Below are positions 1 through 6,590 of a stretch of 8,604 nt of DNA, in pieces; position 1 is the first letter of the stretch, and the number at the start of each line of letters is the position of its first letter. Both the position numbers and the translations under genes were made by a program. The DNA comes from Treponema sp. (GTDB lineage: Bacteria; Spirochaetota; Spirochaetia; Treponematales; Breznakiellaceae). The stretch spans positions 1 through 8,604 of the forward strand of contig JAIROH010000172.1 in NCBI GenBank assembly GCA_031257595.1, written 5' to 3'. The notes beneath the pieces were generated by a model. The model saw only the letters and a program-made list of their open reading frames with translations. It was not told the DNA's origin and ran no database searches.

Positions 1-12
1 TATACTGGTTAT

Positions 13-525
13 ATGGTAGACGGCGTTTTAATTGACACGTTGAATCTAAAAGCCCGCGATTTTGCCCTGCGATGGAAAGATCTAATCAGAAAGTCGCCCC
101 AGCTTAAACACTACAACGAAATGGAGGACGCCGTTCTTGTGGAAGCCGACGCTCCATTTTACCCGCTTTTGGCCAGAACCCTGGACAGGGGCCTTGACCG
201 GGCGATAGTCGGCGACTTTTTTGTCAAACTCGGGAAAAGCCGCATGGACGAAGGGTTCCCCATATCCGAAGTGATCTACGCGGTAAGCCTTGCGGAACAG
301 GTCGTGATAAGCTATCTGATGACGGACTTTGTCCTCGACAGTACGGTCAGGATGTATCAGGCAATGGGAACGGTAAACCGGGTCGCGGAATTTTTTCTTT
401 TGGGCTGTTTCTACCTGACCAAAGGTTTTTTGGAAGCGACCTACACGACCATGAACAAAAACGACGCCGTATCCGAAGAATTTTTACGAAAATATTTTAA
501 GGATGATTTTTTCTTCAAACAATGA
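13..525 (+). CDS. Small helical protein resembling an RsbRD N-terminal sensor domain
   Basis: Encodes 170 residues with no signal peptide or convincing membrane span, predicted largely alpha-helical. The pattern of a Trp near the start (WKDLIRKSP, about 21-29), then LGKSRMDEGFPISEVIYA (about 73-90), then a C-terminal stretch rich in Phe and Tyr (VAEFFLLGCFYLTKGFLEA, about 124-142), looks like the N-terminal helical domain of RsbR/RsbRD-type stressosome and sensor proteins. This comes from remembered family patterns, not a search. No STAS, kinase or output domain follows, so it would be a stand-alone domain. The frame is open to the left edge and no clear Shine-Dalgarno precedes ATG 13, so the true start may lie upstream, outside the window. 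It ends 82 nt before atpB on the same strand, where atpI often sits, but it does not look like AtpI, which is a membrane protein. Function unknown. Confidence 0.7.
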   Translation: MVDGVLIDTLNLKARDFALRWKDLIRKSPQLKHYNEMEDAVLVEADAPFYPLLARTLDRGLDRAIVGDFFVKLGKSRMDEGFPISEVIYAVSLAEQVVISYLMTDFVLDSTVRMYQAMGTVNRVAEFFLLGCFYLTKGFLEATYTTMNKNDAVSEEFLRKYFKDDFFFKQ

Positions 526-579
526 ACAATACGGCCGGCGGCAAAACAGCGGATTTTGAAGCCGTTAATAAAAAATAAC

Positions 580-594
580 GCCGGTTATACCGGC
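580..594. other. Perfect 6-bp hairpin just upstream of the atpB ribosome site
   Basis: GCCGGT (580-585) and ACCGGC (589-594) are perfect complements around a TAT loop, preceded by an A/T-rich run (565-578) and followed 4 nt later by the GGAG of atpB. There is no T-tract on the + strand, so it does not look like an intrinsic terminator of the upstream gene. It could be a 5'-UTR stem affecting atpB translation or stability, or chance. No convincing -35/-10 promoter was found in 526-607. Confidence 0.4.
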
Positions 595-598
595 AGTC

Positions 599-602
599 GG
601 AG
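599..602 (+). promoter_or_regulatory. Shine-Dalgarno fixing the GTG start of atpB
   Basis: GGAG lies 5 nt before GTG 608. An in-frame stop (TAA, 569-571) lies just upstream and there is no ATG, GTG or TTG in frame between them, so GTG 608 is the most upstream possible start and the one supported by the ribosome site. Confidence 0.75.
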
Positions 603-607
603 ATTTC

Positions 608-1345
608 GTGGGTATCGGCGAAAGGCTTGTTAAAGCCCTGGAATTTAAAACTGTTTTTGTTATACGGCTGGGCGCCCTGGAGATACCCATAACGGAAACG
701 GTGATTGTCAGCTGGGTCGTCATCGCGGCGCTCGTCGCCGTATCGGTTCTTGTAACAAGAAACCTTAAACGGATACCCGGCGCCGTCCAGTCCCTTTTTG
801 AAGCGGGGATCGAATTCCTCGATTCGTTTTCAAAACAGTACTTCGGCAAAAACGCCGGCCTCTACGGGCCGTATATCGGGACGATTTTCCTGTTCCTCCT
901 TTTGGCAAACATCATCCCCGCCCTTACCCCCGTGGCCGTTGGTTTCGGCGGCAGAACCTTTGAGCCCCTTTTCGAGATAAAGCCCCCGACAAGGGACATT
1001 AACCTCACCGCGGCGCTGGCCGTTATGTCGATACTGATCGTCCTCGCCGGCGGCTTAAAGGCCAGGGGGCTCAAAGGCTGGTTCAGGAACCTTTTTCATC
1101 CCGTACCGATAATGCTGCCCTTTAACATCCTTGATTACGCGATTAGGCCCGCCTCTCTGTGCCTGCGGCTTTTCGGCAACATGCTCGGCGGATTTATCAT
1201 CATGCAGCTTATCGGGGCGGTTATCCCCGTTTTCATTCCGCCGTTTTTTTCCCTGTATTTTGATTTTTTCGACGGCCTTATACAGGCCCTGGTGTTCAGT
1301 TTTCTTACCACCCTCTTTTTATCGGAGGCGGTTGAAACAGGATAA
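608..1345 (+). CDS. atpB: F-type ATP synthase F0 subunit a
   Basis: Encodes the 245-residue subunit a, the membrane stator that carries the ion half-channels against the c-ring. About five to six hydrophobic segments are visible (roughly 30-50, 88-108, 134-150, 166-186, 192-212, 224-240). The signature SLCLRLFGNM places the essential coupling Arg at residue 187 (E. coli R210). PPTRDINLTAALA (126-138) and LIQALVFSFLTTLFLSEA (224-241), with Gln 226 matching E. coli Q252, are also typical. The positions matching E. coli E219 and H245 are Phe 196 and Asp 219, so that polar pair is replaced. The length is somewhat short compared with the E. coli protein, with little N-terminal extension. It starts with GTG and is the first structural gene of the atp operon. 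A 66-nt gap separates it from atpE. Confidence 0.96.
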   Translation: MGIGERLVKALEFKTVFVIRLGALEIPITETVIVSWVVIAALVAVSVLVTRNLKRIPGAVQSLFEAGIEFLDSFSKQYFGKNAGLYGPYIGTIFLFLLLANIIPALTPVAVGFGGRTFEPLFEIKPPTRDINLTAALAVMSILIVLAGGLKARGLKGWFRNLFHPVPIMLPFNILDYAIRPASLCLRLFGNMLGGFIIMQLIGAVIPVFIPPFFSLYFDFFDGLIQALVFSFLTTLFLSEAVETG

Positions 1346-1348
1346 CAG

Positions 1349-1383
1349 ACACGCCAAGAAAGCCCATAGCGTTTTTAGCGTGT
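1349..1383 (+). other. Weak inverted repeat in the atpB-atpE gap
   Basis: The 66-nt gap 1346-1411 contains ACACGC (1349-1354) and its complement GCGTGT (1378-1383) around a 23-nt loop, plus a short direct repeat TAGCG (1368-1372 and 1377-1381) around a T-run. It could be an mRNA stem that sets off the highly expressed c-subunit cistron. The short stem and long loop make this uncertain, and no terminator is evident. Confidence 0.25.
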
Positions 1384-1400
1384 ATTAGACAAAAAACCTG

Positions 1401-1405
1401 AGGAG
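1401..1405 (+). promoter_or_regulatory. Strong Shine-Dalgarno of atpE
   Basis: Consensus AGGAG with a 6-nt spacer to ATG 1412, as expected for the c subunit, which is needed in many copies per enzyme. Confidence 0.8.
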
Positions 1406-1411
1406 TTTTGT

Positions 1412-1636
1412 ATGGACAATTTAATGTACCTTATCGGCGCGGGTATCGCGGTTGTTACCGGACTTGGGGCGGGCATAGGGATCGGCATCGCCACAGGCAA
1501 GTCCGCCGAGGCGATTTCCCGCCAGCCCGAAGCTTCCGGAAAAATCCAGACGGTGTTTTTCCTGGGGATTGCCCTCGCGGAAGCGACGGCGATCTACGGC
1601 TTTGTGGTGGCCCTGCTGTTGATCTTTGTAAAATAA
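1412..1636 (+). CDS. atpE: F-type ATP synthase F0 subunit c (proteolipid)
   Basis: Encodes the 74-residue proteolipid, a hairpin of two membrane helices that forms the rotating c-ring. Helix 1 (about 5-30) has alternating glycines at 17, 19, 21, 23 and 25, the GxGxGxGxG packing motif. The polar loop has the conserved RQPE (37-40). Helix 2 (about 46-72) carries the ion-binding Glu 57 in LAEATAIYG, with Thr 59 and Tyr 62. Compared with the sodium-binding ring of Ilyobacter tartaricus, the position of Gln 32 is Ile 24 and that of Ser 66 is Ala 58, so the sodium ligand set is missing and proton coupling is inferred. The stop codon is one base from the atpF start (TAAGATG), which suggests translational coupling. 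Confidence 0.97.
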   Translation: MDNLMYLIGAGIAVVTGLGAGIGIGIATGKSAEAISRQPEASGKIQTVFFLGIALAEATAIYGFVVALLLIFVK

Positions 1637-1637
1637 G

Positions 1638-2114
1638 ATGCTCGATTTTTCCGTTACCTTTTTTATCACCGTTATTAATATCCTCGTGCTCTTTTTTCTG
1701 CTGAGGGCGTTCCTGTTTAAACCGGTAAGCAAATTCATTCAGGACAGAAAAAAGAAGATACAGGATGATATTAACAGGGCGGAAAAGGACTCATGGGACG
1801 CGAAGAAGCTTCTTGAACAGTACGAAAGCAAGCTTGCCCAGGCCGACGCCGACGCCGAAACCATTCTCAAGGTAGCCAGGGAACACGCCCAGGCGGAAGC
1901 CGACAAAATACGGGAAGAAGGAAAGGCCGACGCGGAGCGTATCGCCGCGGCCGCCAGGGCGCGGATCGAAAACGAGCGCCGGGCGGCGATGGCTCTTTTC
2001 CGGGCGGAAGCCGCGGTTCTTGTGGTAAACGCCGCGGGCAGGCTTTTGAAACGGGAACTGGCCGGCGAAGAACAGCTCCGTTTTGCCCGGGAAGTCCTGG
2101 ATGAGATAGAATAA
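1638..2114 (+). CDS. atpF: F-type ATP synthase F0 subunit b
   Basis: Encodes 158 residues of the peripheral stalk: one N-terminal membrane helix (about 4-26, rich in Phe, Leu and Ile), the usual FLFKPVSKFIQDRKKKI hinge (25-41), then a long charged Ala/Glu/Lys-rich coiled coil (about 42-125). The C-terminal delta-binding part (AAVLVVNAAGRLLKRELAGE, about 125-144) is typical. Length matches family members (about 155-170). Only one b gene is seen in the operon, consistent with a b homodimer rather than a b/b' pair. It starts one base after the atpE stop and has no clear Shine-Dalgarno, so it probably depends on translation of atpE. Its TAA overlaps the atpH ATG by one base. Confidence 0.95.
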   Translation: MLDFSVTFFITVINILVLFFLLRAFLFKPVSKFIQDRKKKIQDDINRAEKDSWDAKKLLEQYESKLAQADADAETILKVAREHAQAEADKIREEGKADAERIAAAARARIENERRAAMALFRAEAAVLVVNAAGRLLKRELAGEEQLRFAREVLDEIE

Positions 2115-2695
2115 TGTTTAGCCCGGAACCCTGGGCGCACGCTTTTTTACGGCAGATGAAAACGGCCGAAGAAAGCGAAAGCGCCCTTGAAGCGCTGAAA
2201 CTCTACTGCCGCGCCGCCCTTATGATCCCCGGTGAACTTGCCGGCCTTAACGACGCGCGGCGTTTTGCCCGCGTCATCGATCGTTCGCTGGAACAAGCCG
2301 GATTCGCCGGAGATTCCGGCCGCCGCGCGGATCTTTTTGCCGCCGTAAAATACGCGAGGAATTTTTTTCTGCTTATGGTACGAAAGGGCTGTTTGTATCA
2401 GTATAAAAAGATCGTCAGCCGGATACGGCGTGTCATCGATGAAAACAATGGAACGGTACAGGCGGCGCTTGAGGCGCCTTTTGAGCCGGATCCCGGTTTT
2501 ATGGAGCTGATAAAACAGCGCCTCCTTAAAAAAACAAAGGCCCGGAAAATTGAACTGGGTTTTTATCTGTCTCCGGAGCTTGCCGGGGGCTTTAAAATCC
2601 GGATGGGAAGCGTACTTTTGGACGGGAGCCTTAAAGCCCGGATCGCGAAGATGGCTTCCGATTTCGGCGGGGAGAGTTATTCCCGGCAAATGTAA
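2114..2695 (+). CDS. atpH: F-type ATP synthase F1 subunit delta (OSCP)
   Basis: Encodes 193 residues of the delta/OSCP subunit that joins the b stalk to the top of the alpha3beta3 head. The N-terminal helical domain begins PWAHAFLRQ (6-14), equivalent to the usual YAxAL motif. The C-terminal signature is LAGGFKIRMGSVLLDGSLKA (156-175) followed by RIAKM, matching the family pattern GGxxIRxGxxxxDxSxxxRL. Length is close to the usual 175-185, with a few extra residues in the middle and at the end. It starts at TAATG, overlapping the atpF stop by one base, with only a weak ribosome site. Delta is among the least conserved F1 subunits, but signature and position leave little doubt. Confidence 0.93.
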   Translation: MFSPEPWAHAFLRQMKTAEESESALEALKLYCRAALMIPGELAGLNDARRFARVIDRSLEQAGFAGDSGRRADLFAAVKYARNFFLLMVRKGCLYQYKKIVSRIRRVIDENNGTVQAALEAPFEPDPGFMELIKQRLLKKTKARKIELGFYLSPELAGGFKIRMGSVLLDGSLKARIAKMASDFGGESYSRQM

Positions 2696-2715
2696 AATGT
2701 AACCGGTAAATGTAA
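2683..2715 (+). repeat. Two-copy short direct repeat with 20-bp period
   Basis: CCGGCAAATGTAA (2683-2695) and CCGGTAAATGTAA (2703-2715) match at 12 of 13 bases with a 20-bp period; a third AAATGTAA occurs between them (2695-2702). The first copy holds the atpH stop codon; the second runs up to the atpA ribosome site. Probably a local slippage duplication. Confidence 0.6.
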
Positions 2716-2716
2716 C

Positions 2717-2721
2717 AGGAG
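2717..2721 (+). promoter_or_regulatory. Strong Shine-Dalgarno of atpA
   Basis: AGGAG with a 5-nt spacer to ATG 2727, starting just after the short direct repeat. It gives atpA its own initiation signal, although its neighbour atpG has none. Confidence 0.8.
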
Positions 2722-2726
2722 TATAC

Positions 2727-4232
2727 ATGGCGCAGTTCAGCGAACTTTCCAAAATTCTGCAGGAAGAAATAAAAAACTGGGACGGCAGGATCGCCGAAGA
2801 GACCGTGGGCTTTGTTACCCAGGTGGGCGATTCGGTGGCTACGATTTACGGGCTTGACGGGGCGATTTACGGCGAACTTGTGGAATTTGCCTCCGGCGCC
2901 GAAGGCATAGTCCTTAACCTTGAAGAAGACGGCGTCGGCTGTGTGCTTCTTTCCGGAGAAAACCTCGTAAAAGACGGCGAAGAAGTCCGGGGTACCGGCA
3001 GGGTGGTGTCGGTTCCTTCGGGGCAGGGACTTTTCGGCAGGGTGGTAAATCCCCTGGGAGAAGCCGTCGACGGTAAAGGTCCCATCGAGGCGGAAGAGTA
3101 CCTGCCGGTGGAATCCCCGGCCCCGTCCGTGATAGACCGGGGCAGCGTCGATACGCCGCTTGAAAGCGGAACCCTTTCGGTAGACGCGATGATCCCCATA
3201 GGCCGGGGACAGCGGGAGCTTGTTATCGGGGACAGGCAGACCGGAAAGACCGCCCTGGCCGTGGACGCGATTATCAACCAGAAGGGAAAAGACGTGTACT
3301 GCGTGTACTGCGGCATAGGCCAAAAATCTTCGTCGGTGGCGGCGATTATCCGCAATCTTGAAAAAAATCTCGCCATGGAATATACGTTTGTCGTGCTGGC
3401 GTCCGCCTCCGATTCGGCGGCCCTTCAGTACCTTGCCCCGTATTCGGCCTGCGCGATGGCCGAGCATTTTATGCGCAACGGAAAGGACGTGCTTATCGTA
3501 TACGACGATCTTTCCAAGCACGCCGTCGCCTACAGAACAATCAGCCTTCTGCTGCGCAGGCCGCCGGGCCGGGAAGCGTTTCCCGGCGACGTGTTTTACC
3601 TCCATTCGAGACTGCTTGAACGCGCGGCGAAACTTTCCCCGGTTAAAGGCGGCGGCTCGATCACGGCGATTCCGATTGTTGAAACCCAGGCGGGGGATAT
3701 TTCATCGTACATACCGACCAACGTAATTTCGATCACCGACGGACAGATCTTTCTTGACTCGGAGCTGTTTAACTCAGGGTTTCGTCCCGCCGTGGACGTG
3801 GGCCTTTCGGTAAGCAGGGTCGGGGGGGCGGCGCAGTCCAGGGCGATCCGCAAAGTGTCGGGAAGGCTCCGCCTGGACCTTGCCCAGTACCGGGAGATGG
3901 CCGCCTTTGCCCAGTTCGGAAGCGACCTCGACAAGGCCACCCAGGACAAGCTTGCCCAGGGCGAGCGGCTTATGGAAGCGCTCAAACAGAATCAATTTTC
4001 CCCGATGCCGGTGGAGGAACAGACCGCCGCGCTTTTTGCCGCGGTAAACGGTTATCTGATGGATTGTCCCGTGGAAAAAGTTTCCGAATTCCTGAAAGGG
4101 CTGCAGGACTTTCTGCGGCGGAAACATTCCGCGATTCTTGACGGCATCGCTTCCCAAAAAGAACTTTCCGCGGATCTGGAACACGAGCTTACCCAGGCCG
4201 TCGAAGAATACAAACAGGTAAAACAAAACTAA
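2727..4232 (+). CDS. atpA: F-type ATP synthase F1 subunit alpha
   Basis: Encodes 501 residues, close to the usual 500-513, forming the non-catalytic nucleotide-binding subunit of the alpha3beta3 head. The N-terminal beta-barrel (about 25-95) has VGDSVATIYGLDGAIYGELV. The P-loop is GDRQTGKT (168-175), Walker B is DVLIVYDDLSKHAVAYR (254-270), and RPPGREAFPGDVFYLHSRLL (278-297) is near-invariant in alpha. The Arg finger is Arg 364 in SVSRVGGAAQ (E. coli R376), which reaches the beta catalytic site. The C-terminal helical domain ends with a Glu/Gln/Lys-rich tail. The start is set by AGGAG five bases upstream. The stop is one base before the atpG start (TAAGATG), implying coupling to gamma. Confidence 0.98.
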   Translation: MAQFSELSKILQEEIKNWDGRIAEETVGFVTQVGDSVATIYGLDGAIYGELVEFASGAEGIVLNLEEDGVGCVLLSGENLVKDGEEVRGTGRVVSVPSGQGLFGRVVNPLGEAVDGKGPIEAEEYLPVESPAPSVIDRGSVDTPLESGTLSVDAMIPIGRGQRELVIGDRQTGKTALAVDAIINQKGKDVYCVYCGIGQKSSSVAAIIRNLEKNLAMEYTFVVLASASDSAALQYLAPYSACAMAEHFMRNGKDVLIVYDDLSKHAVAYRTISLLLRRPPGREAFPGDVFYLHSRLLERAAKLSPVKGGGSITAIPIVETQAGDISSYIPTNVISITDGQIFLDSELFNSGFRPAVDVGLSVSRVGGAAQSRAIRKVSGRLRLDLAQYREMAAFAQFGSDLDKATQDKLAQGERLMEALKQNQFSPMPVEEQTAALFAAVNGYLMDCPVEKVSEFLKGLQDFLRRKHSAILDGIASQKELSADLEHELTQAVEEYKQVKQN

Positions 4233-4233
4233 G

Positions 4234-5166
4234 ATGGCAAACCTGCGAGACGTACGCCTGCGGATGAGGGCGATAAGCCAGACCCTGAAAGTGACCAGAG
4301 CGATGAACCTTATCTCGACCTCAAAGTTACGGAAAGGCAGAAGGGTCCTTGAAGACACGGAGCCTTTTTTTACCCGGATACAGAAAACCATGTGCGACAT
4401 ACTTGAAGGCGCCGAAACGGTGGAAAGCCCGTTTCTCAAGCCTGCCACAGCCGGAACCGGGGCTGCCGCAGGAGCCGCGAAAGTTTCCGAAGCAAAAGCT
4501 TTGGGGGCAAAGCGCAGCGCGGTACTTGCCGTAACGAGTGACAAGGGCCTTGCCGGAGGCTACAACGCCAACATTTTCCGTGAAGTTAATTCGTTATGCG
4601 AAACCCTTTCCCATCCGCTGCTGATCCTTATCGGGGCAATCGGCTACCGTTATTTTGTCCATTCCCCCCATGTGATCCTTGAGAATTTTTCTTTCAGGTC
4701 AAGGCTTCCCGATATGGAGGACGCGAAGGAAATCGCCGACTATATCATTTCCCAGTACCTGTGGGGGATGTTTGACGAGGTTCATATCGTTTATACCCAC
4801 ATGTACAGCGCGGTAAAACTTCTTCCGCGGCGAAGGCAGATACTGCCCCTTGACGCCGGAAAGCTTCAGGAAGAGATAACCAGGTCCGGCCAGGAAAAGC
4901 GGGTGGAGCTCCGTTTTGAATATTTGCCGTCAGAAAAAGAAGTATTCGACGCGCTGGCGCCGCTTTATATCAAGGGAATCATCTACGGCTGCCTTATCGA
5001 GTCTTACGCCGCCGAACAAAGCGCCCGCATGGCGGCGATGGACGAGGCAAGCAAAAGCGCCGAGGAAATGCTGGGAACGCTCAACATAAGTTACAACAGG
5101 GCGCGCCAGGCGGGGATAACCCAGGAAGTTACCGAAATTGTGGGCGGCAGCGCGGCGTTAGGGTAG
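4234..5166 (+). CDS. atpG: F-type ATP synthase F1 subunit gamma, with an Ala/Gly-rich insertion
   Basis: Encodes 310 residues of the central rotor shaft. The N-terminal helix begins MANLRDVRLRMRAISQTLKV and continues TRAMNLISTSKLRK, the classic gamma signature. The Rossmann-like core has the conserved VTSDKGLAGGYNANI (100-114). The C-terminal helix ESYAAEQSARMAAMDEASKS (256-275) then NISYNRARQAGITQEVTEIV is canonical. The protein is about 20-25 residues longer than common bacterial gamma (about 285-290). The extra length lies at residues about 70-94, between helix 1 and the core, and is rich in Ala, Gly, Thr and Lys (ATAGTGAAAGAAKVSEAKAL). This is not the site of the chloroplast redox insert. 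It starts one base after atpA without a clear Shine-Dalgarno. A 20-nt gap precedes atpD. Confidence 0.96.
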   Translation: MANLRDVRLRMRAISQTLKVTRAMNLISTSKLRKGRRVLEDTEPFFTRIQKTMCDILEGAETVESPFLKPATAGTGAAAGAAKVSEAKALGAKRSAVLAVTSDKGLAGGYNANIFREVNSLCETLSHPLLILIGAIGYRYFVHSPHVILENFSFRSRLPDMEDAKEIADYIISQYLWGMFDEVHIVYTHMYSAVKLLPRRRQILPLDAGKLQEEITRSGQEKRVELRFEYLPSEKEVFDALAPLYIKGIIYGCLIESYAAEQSARMAAMDEASKSAEEMLGTLNISYNRARQAGITQEVTEIVGGSAALG

Positions 5167-5174
5167 ATAGGAAG

Positions 5175-5179
5175 AGGAG
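5175..5179 (+). promoter_or_regulatory. Strong Shine-Dalgarno of atpD
   Basis: AGGAG within the purine run GAAGAGGAGA, with a 7-nt spacer to ATG 5187. Confidence 0.8.
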
Positions 5180-5186
5180 AACGGTT

Positions 5187-6590
5187 ATGGAAAATATGGG
5201 AATGATCACCCAGATAATGGGACCCGTGGTTGACGTGCGTTTTGAGGAAAACCAGGTTCCGCCGATATTGAACGCCTTAAAAGTAAACGGCAGGAACGCC
5301 GGCAGCGGTGAAGAAAGCCGGAACGTGATACTCGAAGTGCTTCAGCATATCGGGGACAACAGGGTTCGCTGCGTCGCGATGGAAGCCACGGAAGGCCTGG
5401 CCCGCGGGCTTACCGTCGAGGATACGGGGAAACCCATCAGCGTACCGGTGGGCGAAGCGGTTCTGGGGCGGATGTTCTCCGTTACCGGCCGGGTTATCGA
5501 CGACAAGGGGCCGTTTAGCTCAGGGGAATTTGCCTCGATACACCGCCCCGCTCCGGGCTTTTCCGAGCAGAGGCCCGCTACGGAAGTGTTTGAGACGGGG
5601 ATCAAGGTGATTGACCTTATCGCCCCCTATGCCAAGGGCGGAAAGATAGGACTGTTTGGCGGCGCCGGCGTGGGAAAAACGGTGATCATTATGGAGCTTA
5701 TCCGAAATATCGCCACCGAACATTCCGGTTATTCGGTGTTCAGCGGGGTAGGGGAGCGGAGCCGCGAGGGCGCCGATCTCTGGAAAGAGATGAACGAAAG
5801 CGGGGTTATCGACAAAACGGCGCTGGTTTTCGGCCAGATGAACGAACCCCCCGGCGCCCGGATGCGGGTCGCCCTCGCGGGCCTTACGATGGCCGAGCAT
5901 TTCCGGGACGAGGGCGGCCAGGACGTGCTGCTCTTTATCGACAACATCTTCCGCTTTATCCAGGCGGGCGCCGAGGTTTCCGCCCTTTTGGGCAGAATCC
6001 CCAGCGCCGTCGGTTACCAGCCGACGCTGGCCAACGAAATGGGCGCCCTTCAGGAACGTATCGCCAGTACCCCGAAAGGTTCGATCACCAGCATTCAGGC
6101 CGTCTATGTTCCCGCCGACGACTTAACCGATCCGGCCCCCGCCACGACCTTCGCCCACCTTGACGCGACGACGACCCTTTCCCGGAAAATCGTCGAGCTG
6201 GGGATATATCCGGCCGTGGATCCCCTGGCGTCCAGTTCCCGGATTCTCGACCCGGCCGTCGTCGGCGGGGATCACTACAAAACGGCCCGCCGTACCCAGC
6301 AGATACTTCAGCGTTACAAGGAACTCCAGGACATCATCGCGATTTTGGGGATGGACGAACTTTCCCCGGAAGACAAGCTTCTTGTGGCCAGGGCCCGCAA
6401 GGTTCAGCGTTTTTTCAGCCAGCCGTTTTTTGTGGCGGAAAAATTTTCCGGCATCGGCGGCCGTTATGTGCCGGTCAGGGAAACAATCAGGGGTTTCGGG
6501 ATGATCCTTGACGGCGAATGTGATTCGATTCCCGAACAGGCCTTTTTTATGGCCGGCGGCATCGACGACGTGCTTGAAAGGGCAAAATAA
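5187..6590 (+). CDS. atpD: F-type ATP synthase F1 subunit beta (catalytic)
   Basis: Encodes 467 residues, a normal length, forming the catalytic ATP-making and ATP-splitting subunit. The N-terminal barrel starts GMITQIMGPVVDVRFE and has a small polar loop at about 34-46. The P-loop is GGAGVGKT (158-165), with Lys 164 and Thr 165. The catalytic Glu is Glu 190 in GVGERSREG. Walker B is DVLLFIDNIFRF (246-257). IPSAVGYQPTLANEMGALQE (271-290) and HLDATTTLSRKI (324-335) are near-invariant. The lever segment that contacts gamma reads DELSPED (390-396) instead of DELSEED, with Pro at the fifth place. The C-terminal part (SQPFFVAEKFSGIGGRYVPV, 411-430) is canonical. It has its own AGGAG site, and its stop overlaps the atpC start (TAATG). 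Confidence 0.98.
   Translation: MENMGMITQIMGPVVDVRFEENQVPPILNALKVNGRNAGSGEESRNVILEVLQHIGDNRVRCVAMEATEGLARGLTVEDTGKPISVPVGEAVLGRMFSVTGRVIDDKGPFSSGEFASIHRPAPGFSEQRPATEVFETGIKVIDLIAPYAKGGKIGLFGGAGVGKTVIIMELIRNIATEHSGYSVFSGVGERSREGADLWKEMNESGVIDKTALVFGQMNEPPGARMRVALAGLTMAEHFRDEGGQDVLLFIDNIFRFIQAGAEVSALLGRIPSAVGYQPTLANEMGALQERIASTPKGSITSIQAVYVPADDLTDPAPATTFAHLDATTTLSRKIVELGIYPAVDPLASSSRILDPAVVGGDHYKTARRTQQILQRYKELQDIIAILGMDELSPEDKLLVARARKVQRFFSQPFFVAEKFSGIGGRYVPVRETIRGFGMILDGECDSIPEQAFFMAGGIDDVLERAK

Noticed and set aside
526..607. Sigma-70 promoter for the atp operon
   Set aside because: TTGAAG (556-561) has no -10 box at a workable spacing, so a promoter here is not supported; it may lie upstream of the window or inside the first gene.
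1346..1411. Missing small gene between atpB and atpE
   Set aside because: The 66-nt gap has no start with a ribosome site followed by a usable frame; it is best read as an untranslated leader of atpE.
2631..3605. Long minus-strand open frame antisense to the atpH end and atpA
   Set aside because: It lies opposite well-conserved atpA, its product has no recognisable motifs and is rich in His, Arg and Gly, as expected for an antisense shadow of GC-rich codons.
3774..4544. Minus-strand open frame of about 256 codons antisense to the atpA-atpG junction
   Set aside because: It spans two certain genes on the opposite strand, and no domain or ribosome site supports it.
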